The translations under genes and the position numbers were made by a program. Of a stretch of DNA of 64,000 nt, positions 26,901 through 38,109 are shown piece after piece. Numbering within the stretch: position 1 is the stretch's first letter; every line of letters begins with the position of its first letter. The notes under the pieces are model-generated. The model was not told the origin of the DNA, did no database searches, and saw only the letters and a list, made by a program, of their open reading frames with translations. Origin of the DNA: Agelaius tricolor (Eukaryota > Chordata > Aves > Passeriformes > Icteridae); the NCBI GenBank assembly GCA_023055355.1, contig JALJCS010000037.1, forward strand, positions 5,890,001 to 5,954,000, written 5' to 3'.

Positions 26901-27379
26901 ATTATCGGACCATTTATGGTAGCAAACTTCTCACCTTCTTTTGGAGTGAGCATAATCTGCTAGCTGAAGTAGCAAACTTGAGGACAGAAATCGCCCTACT
27001 ATTGAGAAGTTGTTGACAAGAGAACCACCTAAGCTGTGTGACTTTCCCTTTTCTATTCATTGGTCAAGCCTAGTAGCCTAAAATTTACGGGCTCAATCAA
27101 AGACAAATGCAATCTAGTCAGAGGTCTATGAAAAGTCCAAAACTAATCAGAATTCTTCTTAGACAATGGAAATGGAAGCAGAGCTACCAATTTCCTTGCC
27201 ACATATCCCTAAAACTCATTCCTTTCTAGTCATAACTAATGTATAGCCACCAGTACAATCAGGAAAAGATGAAACTTACAGATGTCAGCAAGGGAAGGAT
27301 TTGAAAGAACTATTCCCATTATTCATCGTCTAGACAGCAACGATCATTAAAATCAGAGCCCTTTTAGAAGGGCTTTCCT
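21000..27379. other. 6.4-kb stretch with no recognised gene
   Basis: AT-rich DNA without a convincing exon, LTR or CR1 piece. Small features: a 22-bp degenerate minisatellite at 23017-23100 and a 10-bp-arm palindrome at 26270-26291. Open frames here are short and without domains. Confidence 0.4.
23017..23100. repeat. Small minisatellite, about 4 units of 20-24 bp
   Basis: Successive units follow the pattern 'atcatga(cag)taaaattcactc', with 'atcatgaataaaatttactca' and 'atcatgacagcaaaatttgc' next, then a final diverged 'atgatgagtaaaattcttag'. Confidence 0.8.
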
Positions 27380-27766
27380 TGTGGGAAATTCAGGACTCCA
27401 GGACAACGGAGCAAGAGGATTAAGCAGAAGCCGTTGATTGTTGACACGATGCACTTACACATTCTAAATCTCTGCACATGCCAGGCCCGCATTTTTATCT
27501 TGGTGCCTTTGTTATGTCCACACATTCTGTGTGTACCTCTCAAAAGATACGTTTGGTTACAGTCCAGGCGCTTTGCTGCCCCCCGTTATCGAGTTCTTGT
27601 AGTCTTGGAATTTGGTTTCTCAACTTCTCTTTCTTCTTTTAGCACGGCTTATGTCTTAGTAACCTTGATGAATTCCAGAGGGCTCTGAGAAAATTCTGAT
27701 AAGAACATATTCCAGCTGGATGGCTGGTGCACCCTGTAGTCTAAGAGGTTCAGCTACATTGCTACA
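27380..27766 (-). mobile_element. 3' LTR of a truncated retrovirus, minus strand
   Basis: On the minus strand this 387-bp segment starts TGTAGCAATGTAGC and ends TTTCCCACA. A purine tract lies directly upstream and an Env transmembrane fragment just before that, the order expected for env - polypurine tract - 3' LTR. Its small size resembles avian alpharetrovirus-like LTRs. No matching 5' LTR was found in the window. The end at 27380 is chosen from the terminal inverted TGTGGGAA/TGTAGC logic and is less certain than the start. Confidence 0.65.
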
Positions 27767-27781
27767 ATTTCCCCCTTCTTC
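27767..27781 (-). promoter_or_regulatory. Retroviral polypurine tract
   Basis: The minus strand reads GAAGAAGGGGGAAAT immediately before the TG of the LTR. This purine run is the plus-strand primer site in retroviral reverse transcription, and it fixes the LTR boundary. Confidence 0.7.
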
Positions 27782-27793
27782 ATCTTGCACCAG

Positions 27794-28340
27794 CTAAACC
27801 CTTTTCACTGTATTTACTTCCAAGAGGCTCACCAGTTTCATGATGCATGGAATAACAAGAAGCAATATAATAATGACTACTAGTAACAACAAAGTTCCCT
27901 TGACAAGATCTTCCAACCATCGAGTTGTTTCCCATCTCTCAAACCATTCATGCGTAACCCTCTCATTCCCAATCAATTTCTTCATGTTATCTTGTCCTTG
28001 TTTGAGTTTCCAGTGAATGACTGCAGAGGGGTTAGAGAGGTTCAAAAAACACATTCCTTCAAAATCCTCACACTCGTGCCCATGTGCTAACAAGAAAGCT
28101 AGAGCAGCATTATTTTGCAGTGTGCAATGACTAATGGTATCTACACCAGTGAGAAGCTGATTTAAAATCGCTGATCTTACCTTGAGTTGGTTGACCACCC
28201 AGCAGCGCAACTTATTAAGCATACTCAAAGCTTGACCAACAGCGACACCTGCTGTCAGGAATGGCACAATTAATCGAGAGGAGTGCCCAAACCTGTACAC
28301 AACTGAGGCAAGGGCGTCTAAAGCGTATGCTTCTTCTTTC
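27794..28340 (-). pseudogene. Endogenous retroviral Env transmembrane subunit fragment
   Basis: The C-terminal two-thirds of a 268-codon minus-strand frame look like a retroviral TM subunit. In order: a hydrophobic fusion-peptide-like stretch (VPFLTAGVAVGQAL), a heptad-rich segment (LNKLRCWVVNQL), an immunosuppressive-domain-like region (LQNNAALAFLLAHG), then CEDFEGMCF where related viruses have CX6CC, so the second Cys of the pair is Phe here. A membrane anchor (LLLLVVIIILLLVIP) and a short tail follow. The surface subunit is missing: upstream of about 28340 the frame runs into the 431-bp tandem array, so the N-terminal 80-90 codons are array sequence and not env. The lost Cys and missing SU argue against function. 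The polypurine tract and LTR follow at once. Confidence 0.75.
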
Positions 28341-31300
28341 AGATCCCGGGAGGCGAAGAATCGAGTTCTTCGCGCCCAGAGCATTGTGCCGGTGGCGGTA
28401 CGCTCCAGTGCGGCGCTTGTGCCGAAAGACGCCCGGGACACAATGCCGGGGGTGTTAATATTTGTTTGTCGCGTTTCGGAAGCTGCTGCTAGCCGAGTCC
28501 CCCGGAGGCGAAGAAGCGGCTTCTTCGCACACAGAGCATTGGGCCGGTCGCGGTGAGCACTGGAGAGCGGCTTGTGCCGAAAGACGCCGCGTACCGGCAC
28601 TTAGCATCGGAGAGCTCCGTATCTCTGTCTTCTGCGTGTCTTGCCGCTCAACATTCAGCAAGAAGCTTTTTCACCATATCTTGCAAAGAGAAACTCTGCC
28701 AGTATAGAAAACATCCAGGAGATTGGTAAAGTACTGTTTTCTCTAAGTCTGAATGCTGCCCACACTGTTCCTGTGTGGTGCGGCTTGCATCTTCGCCTTT
28801 GGGAAGATGCCGTTCTCTCCGTCTCCCGGAGGCGAAGAAGCGGCTTCTTCGCACACAGAGCATTGGGTCGGTCGCGGTGAGCACCTAAGAGCGCTTTGTG
28901 CCGAAAGAAGCCGGGGACCGGCACTTAGCTTCGGAGAGCTGCGTATCTGCGTCTTCTGCGTGTCTTGCCGCTCAACACTCAGCAAAAAGCTTTTCCACCG
29001 TATCTTGCAAAGAGAAACTCTGCCAGTATAGAAAACATCCAAAATCATTTTCTAAACGTGCACGGAGGTCTGCAAAGAGTTTTGCAGGAAGGAAAAGATA
29101 GTTGTCCAAAACTCGTTCCTTTCGAATATAATATGAGTGGAAAAGGCAGGAGATTGGTAAAAATACTGTTTTCTCTAAGTCTGAATGCTGCCCACACTGT
29201 TCCTGTGTGGTGCGGCTTGCATCTTCGCTTTTGGGAAGATGCCGTTCTCTCCGTCTCCCGGAGGCGAAGAAGCGGCTTCTTTGCGCACAGAGCATTGTGC
29301 CGAGCGCAGGGAGCTCCTGAGAGCGCTTTGTGCCGAAAGAAGCCGGGGACCGGCACTTAGCTTCGGAGAGCTGCGTATCTGCGTCTTCTGCGTGTCTTGC
29401 CGCTCAACACTCAGCAAAAAGCTTTTCCACCATATCTTGCAAAGAGAAACTCTGCCAGTATAGAAAACATCCAAAATCATTTTCTAAACGTGCACGGAGG
29501 TCTGCAAAGAGTTTTGCAGGAAGGAAAAGATAGTTGTCCAAAACTCGTTCCTTTCGAATATAATATGAGTGGAAAAGGCAGGAGATTGGTAAAAAATACT
29601 GTTTTCTCTAAGTCTGAATGCTGCCCACACTGTTCCTGTGTGGTGCGGCTTGCATCTTCGCTTTTGGGAAGATGCCGTTCTCTCCGTCTCCCGGAGGCGA
29701 AGAAGCGGCTTCTTCGCACACAGAGCATTGGGTCGGTCGCGGTGAGCACCTAAGAGCGCTTTGTGCCGAAAGAAGCCGGGGACCGGCACTTAGCTTCGGA
29801 GAGCTGCGTATCTGCGTCTTCTGCGTGTCTTGCCGCTCAACACTCAGCAAAAAGCTTTTCCACCATATCTTGCAAAGAGAAACTCTGCCAGTATAGAAAA
29901 CATCCAAAATCATTTTCTAAACGTGCACGGAGGTCTGCAAAGAGTTTTGCAGGAAGGAAAAGATAGTTGTCCAAAACTCGTTCTTTTTGAATATAATATG
30001 AGTGGAAAAGGTAGGAGATTGGTAAAAATACTGTTTTCTCTAAGTCTGAATGCTGCCCACACTGTTCCTGTGTGGTGCGGCTTGCATCTTCGCTTTTGGG
30101 AAGATGCCGTTCTCTCCATCTCCCGGAGGCGAAGAAGCGGCTTCTTCGCACACAGAGCATTGGGTCGGTCGCGGTGAGCACCTAAGAGCGCTTTGTGCCG
30201 AAAGAAGCCGGGGACCGGCACTTAGCTTCGGAGAGCTGCGTATCTGCGTCTTCTGCGTGTCTTGCCGCTCAACACTCAGCAAAAGGTTTTCCACCATATC
30301 TTGCAAAGAGAAACTCTGCCAGTATAGAAAACATCCAAAATCATTTTCTAAACGTGCACGGAGGTCTGCAAAGAGTTTTGCAGGAAGGAAAAGATAGTTG
30401 TCCAAAACTCGTTCCTTTCGAATATAATATGAGTGGAAAAGGCAGGAGATTGGTAAAGTACTGTTTTCTCTAAGTCTGAATGCTGCCCACACTGTTCCTG
30501 TGTGGTGCGGCTTGCATCTTCGCTTTTGGGAAGATGCCGTTCTCTCCGTCTCCCGGAGGCGAAGAAGCGGCTTCTTCGCACACAGAGCATTGGGTCGGTC
30601 GCGGTGAGCACCTAAGAGCGCTTTGTGCCGAAAGAAGCCGGGGACCGGCACTTAGCTTCGGAGAGCTGCGTATCTGCGTCTTCTGCGTGTCTTGCCGCTC
30701 AACACTCAGCAAAAGGTTTTCCACCATATCTTGCAAAGAGAAACTCTGCCAGTATAGAAAACATCCAAAATCATTTTCTAAACGTGCACGGAGGTCTGCA
30801 AAGAGTTTTGCAGGAAGGAAAAGATAGTTGTCCAAAACTCGTTCCTTTCGAATATAATATGAGTGGAAAAGGCAGGAGATTGGTAAAATACTGTTTTCTC
30901 TAAGTCTGAATGCTGCCCACACTGTTCCTGTGTGGTGCGGCTTGCATCTTCGCTTTTGGGAAGATGCCGTGCTCTCCGTCTCCCGGAGGCGAAGAAGCGG
31001 CTTCTTCGCACACAGAGCATTGTGCCGAGCGCAGGGAGCTCCTGAGAGCGGTTTGTGCCGAAAGAAGCCGGGGACCGGCACTTAGCTTCGGAGAGCTGCG
31101 TATCTGCGTCTTCTGCGTGTCTTGCCGCTCAACACTCAGCAAAAAGCTTTTCCACCATATCTTGCAAAGAGAAACTCTGCCAGTATAGAAAACATCCAAA
31201 ATCATGATCTAAACTTGCACGGAGGTCTGCAAAGAGTTTTGCACGAAGGAAAAGCTAGTTGTCCAAAACCCTTTCTTTTCGAATAAAATATCATTGGAAA

Positions 31301-32640
31301 AGGCACGAGAGTGGTAAAATACTGTTTTCTCTAAGTCTGAATGCTGCCCACACTGTTCCTGTGTGGTGCGGCTTGCATCTTCGCTTTTGGGAAGATGCCG
31401 TTCTCTCCATCTCCCGGAGGCGAAGAAGTGGTTTCTTTGCGCACAACATTGTGCCGAGCGCAGGGAGCTCCTGAGAGCGGTTTGTGCCGAAAGAAGCCGG
31501 GGACCGGCACTTAGCTTCGGAGAGCTGCGTATCTGCGTCTTCTGCGTGTCTTGCCGCTCAACACTCAGCAAAAAGCTTTTCCACCATATCTTGCAAGGAG
31601 AAACTGTGCCAGTACACAAAACATCCCCGATCTTCTTCTAAAAGTTGTACAGAGGACTGCAGAGTGTTTATCAAGAAGAAAAACATCGTGTCCCAAAACT
31701 CCTTTTATTCGAATATAATGTGAATGAAAGGGCAGGAGAATGCTAAAGTACTCGTTTCTATCAATTTGAAAGCTGCACACGCTATATCGGTGTGCTGCGG
31801 CTTGCATCCTCGCCTTTGGGTAGCTGCCGTTCTCTCCATCTCCCGGAGGCGAAGAAGCGGCTTCTTCGCACACAGAGCATTGTGCCGGTGGCGGTGTTCT
31901 CCAGAGAGCGGCTTCTGACGAAAGACGCCCTGGCAGGGGGCTTCGTTTCGGAGAGTTCTTTACTCTGCCTTCTGTCTCTCTCGTCGCATAAAACTGAGCA
32001 AAAAGCTTTTTTACTATGTCTTGCCAGGACAAACTGTGCCCGTACGGAAAGCATCTCCGCTCTTGTTCTAGAAGTTGCACGGAGGTCTGCAGAGTGTTTA
32101 GCAAGAAGCAAAAGAAAGTTGTCCAAAACTCCTTCTTTTTGAAGGGTAATGTGAATAGAAAAGGCAGGAGAGTGCTAAGTTACTGTTTTCTTTAGGTTTG
32201 ACAACTGCACACACACTCCCCATGTTGTGCGACTTTTTTCTTGGCTTTTAAAGACGCGGCCGCGGTCTCCGTCTCCCGGAGGCGAAGAAGCCGCTTCTTT
32301 GCACACAGAGCATTGTGCCGGTCGCCGTGAGATCCGGAGCACGGCTTCTGCCGAAAGACGCCCGGGAGCGGCCCCTACCTTCGGAGAGCTCCGTATCTCT
32401 GAATCTGCGTCTCTTGTCGCCTACATCTTAGCAAAAAGCTTTCCTACTATGTCTCGCAAGGAGAAACTGTCCCAGTACAAAAAGCATCCTTGGTCTTTTT
32501 CTGGAAGTTGCACGGAGTGTCAGCAGAGTGTTTAGCAAGAAGCAAAAGAACGTTGTCCAAAACCCCTTTTCTTCCAATGTTAATGTGAATTGAAAAGGCA
32601 GGAGAATGAGGAAGTGCTGTTTTCTGTACGTTTGAAAGCT
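28341..32640. repeat. Tandem array of about 431-bp units with palindromic core
   Basis: The core GCGAAGAAGC-G-GCTTCTTCGC (perfect 10-bp arms) or a variant begins near 28351, 28506, 28831, 29263, 29696, 30128, 30558, 30988, 31419, 31848 and 32281. From 28831 the spacing is 429-433 bp, giving nine units; the first two cores are irregularly spaced. Central units (28831-31419) are nearly identical, while 28351, 28506, 31848 and 32281 are diverged. Each unit has a GC-rich half with the palindrome and an AT-richer half with 'gttgtccaaaactcgttcc'. Two variants of the segment after the palindrome alternate: 'attgggtcggtcgcggtgag' in the units at 28831, 29696, 30128 and 30558, and 'attgtgccgagcgcagggag' in those at 29263, 30988 and 31419. 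Repeated open frames on both strands (92-203 codons) follow the period and show no domain. Confidence 0.95.
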
Positions 32641-32649
32641 GTCACAAGG

Positions 32650-33470
32650 AGAAACTCTATCAGCACCTCAAGTTTTCCTCCATTTTACTCCCGATATTTC
32701 TTTTGCTGTGCAGTCAAGAAGCACCCTTCGTTCTTAGTTATGCTGCAGGTTGTCTTCAAATGGCTTTGCTTTCTGTCCCCTCCTCCCCATTTCTAACAGG
32801 CACAAGCACATTCCCTTCCCGGAACAAAATCCTGGTAATAGAGCCAGGAAGACTACGCTTTGACTTTGAGAGCCACAACTTATTTAAGAGAAAATAGTCC
32901 ATTCTTTGAGACCCAATATCACTCATCTGTGTGCAGGAGGAAGAGGGGTGCGTGCGTGCGTGAATGGGAAGTGTACTCGCCAACAAACTAGAGCCAATAT
33001 TAGTAACCAACATGTAACAAGTGTGGACGTATATAATTCCCTGCTCTTTTTTGGATCTTTTTTCTTAAAGGTTATTTTGCTTTTAAAAATTTTCTAGTCA
33101 TTTGAGAGATTCTTCTTTGTTTGTGTGAGAATAGAAATCTCCATAAAGCTTACTACGTAAAAGCAGGGTAATCTTTTGGACTTGATGATGACTATTTGGG
33201 AGATGATATTTTCATCTGCTTGTTTTGGAAATATTTTTGTCACGGAAAGTAGTAAGTTTCAAGATGTGTTTTTAGAAGGTGTAAAAATTGAGATCCTCAT
33301 TTGTATCAAAGCCATACAAAGAATATCCCTTAAAACCATCCACTCCATCATTTCATTTTTGTATTTTTGTCTTTTCAATAGCTAGTTCTCACTTTCAGAT
33401 AGCTTTTAAATGCCATGTTTTGACACAATTTTGTTATTCATTTCTAAGCTTCAAAATGATATTTAAAGAA
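32650..33470. other. Non-coding stretch, nothing recognised
   Basis: Unique-looking AT-rich DNA between the tandem array and the GAAA blocks. Confidence 0.4.
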
Positions 33471-33646
33471 GAGTAATTTCCTGTAACTACTTGACAGTTT
33501 GCAAATTAACATCAAAGTGGAGGGAGGGAGGGAAGGAAGTGGCAGAAGGACTTGGCAGAAAGAAGGACATAGTGGGAGGAAGGCAGTGAAGGAAGGAAGT
33601 GGGGGAAGGAAAGAAAAGAAAGAAGGAAAGAGAGAAAGAGAAAAAA

Positions 33647-33722
<76 letters not shown>

Positions 33723-33738
33723 GAAAGAAAGAAAGAAA

Positions 33739-33774
<36 letters not shown>

Positions 33775-34006
33775 GAAAGAAAGAAAGAGAAGGAAAGAAA
33801 ATTCCCAAATGTCAGAAACGTTAAAGATGATAAAATACTTGTGAGTAATTTCCTGTAACTATTTGACAGTTTGCAAATTAACATCAAAGTGGATGGAGGG
33901 AGGGAAGGAAGTGGCAGAAGGACGTGGCAGAAAGAAGGACATAGTGGAAGGAAGGCAGTGAAGGAAGGAAGTGGGGGAAAGAAACGAAAGAAGGAACGAG
34001 AGAAAG

Positions 34007-34041
<35 letters not shown>

Positions 34042-34107
34042 AAAAAAGAGAGAGAAGGGAAGAAAATTCCCAAATATCAGAAACGTTAAAGATGATAAAA
34101 TACTTGT
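33471..34107. repeat. Tandem duplication of a GAAA-rich block (period 372 bp)
   Basis: Unit 1 (33471-33842) and unit 2 (33843-34107) both open with 'gagtaatttcctgtaact' and 'gacagtttgcaaattaacatc' and close with 'gtcagaaacgttaaagatg' or its close variant. Between these lie GGAA/GGGA-rich DNA and a (GAAA)n run. The run spans about 33637-33790 in unit 1 and is shorter in unit 2 (about 34003-34050), which explains the length difference. Confidence 0.95.
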
Positions 34108-34261
34108 GTGTATGATAAAGAGCGAGGAGTAGATATTAGATATAGTATTGCTAAATGGCCCATAAATGTGAGACCCAAACAGTTCAACTCCTTGGATAGC
34201 AGTTTCTCAGCATGAATATGTTATTTCTAGCTTCAACTTCTTACTGCTACTGTACAGAATG

Positions 34262-34640
34262 ATTACCATAGAATAATGGAATGGTTGGGTTTGGAAGCGA
34301 CCTTAAATTCACCTACGTCCTCCCCAGCATGTCATTGTCAGGGACACCTTCCACTAGACCGCCTTAAGCTCAAAGACCCATTCAAGCTGGCCTTGATCAC
34401 TTCCAGGAATTGGTCACCCACAACATGTTCTAGTGTCTCACAACCATCTTGGCAAGGAATTTCTTCCCAATAGCCAAAGGAAACCTATCCTCTTCAGGTT
34501 TTAAAGCCATCCACACTTTTCCTATCGCTCCGTGCCCTTGTGTAGCTCACCTGCCTCCTTCTGGTAGGCTGTCTTCAGCTACTGGAGAGCTGCTCTAACA
34601 ATTTGCCCGGAGTCTGCTCTTCTCCAGGCTGAGAAAACGC
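34262..34640 (-). mobile_element. CR1 LINE 3' region, minus
   Basis: Plus-strand text 'catagaataatggaatggttg' followed by 'gggacaccttccactagacc', 'tggccttgatcacttccagg' and 'ctgctcttctccaggctgag' is the reverse complement of the avian CR1 3' region, with its 3' end at 34262. It is moderately diverged, with no coding frame. Confidence 0.9.
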
Positions 34641-34649
34641 CTGCGGGAC

Positions 34650-36730
34650 TCCGGCTTGATGACAGACTTCTTGTGCTGCACTGGGGGCTCAGACCATTCT
34701 TCTTCTTGGAATTGTTGTAGGATGCTCAGCCACTGTTGACTGTGGTACAGGTACACTGGTCATTGTGGTACAGGTAATAAATAGATGATTGTTTTAATAA
34801 AGACCCAATTGAAATGATAAGAGCTAAATTTTAACGCAAAATTAATTGGAGAAAGATTCCTAAACCTGTGGCCCGTTACCCCAGCCCATCCATTGATTGT
34901 AAATGACATGCCTTGCAGATGTTATGATACATGAACCAAAGCCAAGTGATGGATACTGCTTAAGATAGATGTTCTACCTGCTTACTGCAATATGTTCTTA
35001 TCAGTCTAAAACAATCCCCCGAACATGAAGAACAAGAGATTACATCATGAAGTAATGAAGTGCTTGGGTTGAAAGTAAAAGGCATTTGAAAGAAATGGGT
35101 TTGGGGGCTAACACAGCAAGATCTCAGAAATGGAGTGCCAGCTTAGGTCTCTGCTTCAGAGACAAGTGAAGCAATTCAGAAGTGTCTTCCTGGGAAAAAG
35201 GTTGACAGATCTTTCTGCACAACAGTTAACAGCCGGCATCAGAAATGGGTGCAAATAACATACTAGCCCATACAAGTTTGTCATCCTGGAGTGGAAGGGC
35301 CACTCAGACTCATAGCAGTGGTCTTGCTGCTGTGCCTGTTGAAATAGACAGAAAAGAATGAGGAAAACAAATTTTTCCATCTAGTTTGTTTCAGTATTGG
35401 TACAAAGACTATTTCCCCGCCCTCAGGAGACAGCAAAAACAGTCCACAACTGAAATGCTTCAGAAATGGAAATGATCTGAATCACAAATATTTCTTTTCA
35501 CATCAAAATTAAAGCCCAAGTCATAACTGTCAAACAGATAGAACTATTTAAAGATGAATGTACTATACATACTAAAATATTCCCAGAGATAACTATTGTG
35601 TCCTTAGTCTGTTTAAAAGTCTAGACTTCCTGGTAAAAAAACTTGTACAGAGCTGAGGTAGCTCCACGACATTCTCTTTTCAGATTAATTAAACTCTTCA
35701 GTCTCACCACCGTTACCCATGGATTTCCGTAAGTCCTTGAAAACCAGTAATTTCCCCTTTTTCCTCCTCTGAAAAAAATGACAGTGACAAGAGTTATTTG
35801 CATTCCCTATTTTCTGAAAAGCCTGAACATCAAGCCTTAAGAACTTTATCATCAGTTTTACTTCAAACTAAATTTGAAGAGAATGGCAGAAAGAATGGGA
35901 GCCTCAAGCAAAAGAATTTAGGCTTCTAATTCTTGGGTTGTCTTCTTACTTACCTAAGACAAGAAGTGGAAAGAGAATAGATTAGAGTTAGCAGCTGTTG
36001 AAGATTTGCACGTACTCTTCCACTCTTCCAAGAGGTCAAGGATGCTTTTCTGGCCCTCTCTCCCTCCACAAGCTGCAGCTTCCTTCAAGGCACAGTCACC
36101 TGCTGTGGCATGGAGCTCCCCACGAGCTCCATTGTGTTCCTCCACGGTTCTCCAGGGACTGCTGGGAGACAACCTGCTTCATGATGATGTCCTCCAGGGA
36201 CTGTGGGGGATTCTTTGCTCTGTCAACTGGAGCACCTTCTCCTTCTTCTTGTCTCACTTTACTATCATGCAGCTGCTTCTCACACTCCTTTTTTCCCTCA
36301 CTTGTCACTGCCTATTCATATGTTTTGTACTTTTGACAATATCTTTTCACAAAGACTGATGGGCTCAGTTGCAGAAATGTGTCTTGCTAGAAAATTGGAT
36401 ACTATAGAAAACCATGATTTTACAGAAAAGAATAGTAGAAGTACAAATATACTGTCAAAGAACCGGAAAACTGACAATCATTCATTGTAATACGTCCCCT
36501 CATTTTGCCTTCTTTCTCCTTAAGATCTGGAAAGACTACTGGGCAGTGAAAAACACTACAGTGTTGTTTCAAAGAAAAGACTTTTTTAGGCTTCTAAGGC
36601 GCATGTTCCAATTGCTTGAGAAAATTGAGAAAAGGCACTTTGTCTTTTGTGATAAATATCATTAGCCACTAGGGACAAAGTCTGACCAACAACAAGAGCA
36701 GATCAAAATCTGATGAGACCAAGCAATATA
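34650..36730. other. Non-coding stretch; one weak coding-like patch
   Basis: No repeat was recognised. On the minus strand around 35990-36310 two overlapping frames of about 70 codons have a Lys/Glu-rich, protein-like composition (for example KKECEKQLHDSK and KSILDLLEEWKS). They lie in different frames without clear splice sites. I cannot support a gene; an old frame-broken coding remnant is possible. Confidence 0.3.
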
Positions 36731-37037
36731 CCTTGAGTGGCCAGGACAGAACCATCCAGTCGTCAAATCTGTTGAATTGGAAGGACCCCATCAGGATCAT
36801 CATCAGTCCAACTCCTGGCCCTGCCTGGGGCCATCCTTGAACTCCCAAACTCAGACAGTTGTGATGGTGTGACCACTCCCTGGAGAGACTCCTCCAGTGC
36901 CCAGCCATTCTCGGGTTAAAAACTTTTTCTTGATACCCGACCTAAACCTCCCCTGACTCAGCTGCATGCCATTTCATTGAGTCCTGTCTTTGTAGACCTC
37001 ATTTGAGGACTTTCTAATACCAAGGTGATTCCACCCC

Positions 37038-37093
37038 AGAGCAGAGCAGAGCAGAGAAGAGAAGAGCAGAGCAGAGCAGAGCAGAGCAGAGCA
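37038..37093. repeat. (GCAGA)n microsatellite inside CR1
   Basis: About eleven pentamer units, two of them GAAGA variants. Confidence 0.95.
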
Positions 37094-37346
37094 AGACAAT
37101 CCCCTCCCTTGCCCAGCTGGTGATGCTGTGCCTGATGCACCCCAGGACAGGCTTGGCCCTCCTGGCTGCCAGGGCACTGCTGATGCACATTCAGCTTGCC
37201 ATTGGCCAGGAGCCTGGGTCCCTTTCTGCAGTGCTTCTCCCAGCCTCTTGCTCCCTCCCCAGTCTATACACCCACCAGGATTGCCCAGTTGCAGGTGCTG
37301 AATCCAGCACTTGCCCTTGTTCCACTCCATCTGGTTGGTGATTGCC

Positions 37347-37918
37347 TGTGGGAATCCTCAAAAACAGAGGGGTTTGGGAAAGCTGCAAAAGGAAGGCCTC
37401 AGAGACAGCAGAACTGTCATTGGAGCTAAGCAGTAGTCATAAGGTTTGTCAGCAGAAAAATTAGATGAGAAGTAGAAAAGTAAGGACAAATGGAACAATG
37501 GTCTGTGTATTAATGCTTGTCTAGAATAACTCCCTAAGCTACAGCAAAGTATATCTAGGGCGATGTTAGGTAGTTCTGAGCTTAATAACGGAGCTCTGTG
37601 CACTGTATCTTAAGGCTTACAAGCAGGTCTTTTATTCGAAAGAAGCGAGCATTGTTCTAAGCCCAGGTACATGTCTTTATAGTGATTGGATAGAAGTACT
37701 GTCAATATGCTTTTGCTTTGTGTGATTGGTCAAAAAACTTTTCAAGTCAGTTGTAACATTAAGTTCTTTGTCTGCTGCTGGGGACGTGAGCTGCTGGCAG
37801 CTTCCCATTGTCATCACCATGTAATGAGACTGATTACTGGAAAAAACCCAGCTTGAGACGCCGTCCCCAGCAGTCCCGCCCCTTTTGTGATTTGTGCATA
37901 GACTCCCGGCCAGCAAGA
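37347..37918 (-). mobile_element. Solo LTR, minus, 6-bp TSD ATTGCC, inside CR1
   Basis: This 572-bp element interrupts the CR1 at 'ggtgattgcc'. A perfect 6-bp duplication ATTGCC lies at 37341-37346 and 37919-37924. On the minus strand there are a TATA-like CTATAAAG, a polyadenylation signal GAATAAAAG about 60 bp further on, and the end ATTCCCACA. The start reads TCTTGC where TG is expected, probably a mutation. A 6-bp duplication is usual for alpha/betaretrovirus-like (class II) elements, which suggests that grouping. Confidence 0.8.
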
Positions 37919-38109
37919 ATTGCCCATCTCTCCTATTTGGCAAGATCTCTCTGCAAGGTCTCTGTGCCCTCAAGGGAGTTAGTTCACAGCTCCTCCCAAT
38001 TTAGTGTCTTTGGCAAACTTTCTTAATATTCCTTCAAGTGCTGTGTCCAGGTTGTTCAAAAGATGTTGAAGAGAACTGGCCCAATGATGATACTGTCTTA
38101 GCCACTGAA

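Larger units (their letters stand above)
36740..38105 (-). mobile_element. CR1 LINE fragment, minus, split by an LTR
   Basis: Reverse-complement CR1 phrases run in order: 'catcaggatcatcatcagtcc', 'aactcctggccctgcc', 'taaacctcccctgactcagc', then 'aggcttggccctcctggctg' and 'catctggttggtgattgcc' up to 37346. The CR1 text resumes at 37919 with 'attgcccatctctcc' and 'ctctgcaaggtctctgtgcc' and ends near 38105. The gap is a solo LTR. Within the left part a GAGCA microsatellite has expanded (37038-37093). Confidence 0.85.

Noticed and set aside
28655..31641. Periodic 92-203 codon frames on both strands in the 431-bp array
   Set aside because: They repeat with the array on both strands at once and disappear in diverged units; this is a property of the unit sequence, with no domain to support a protein.
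31848..32640. A CRISPR-like or bacterial repeat interpretation of the 431-bp array
   Set aside because: Unit length, satellite pattern, CR1 and LTR context and absence of any cas-like gene rule it out; this is vertebrate DNA.
33444..34089. Long Lys/Glu- and Ser/Phe/Leu-rich frames
   Set aside because: Translations of (GAAA)n and its complement.
35990..36310. Possible broken coding exon on the minus strand
   Set aside because: Protein-like patches are in two frames and lack clear acceptor and donor; not enough to support a gene.
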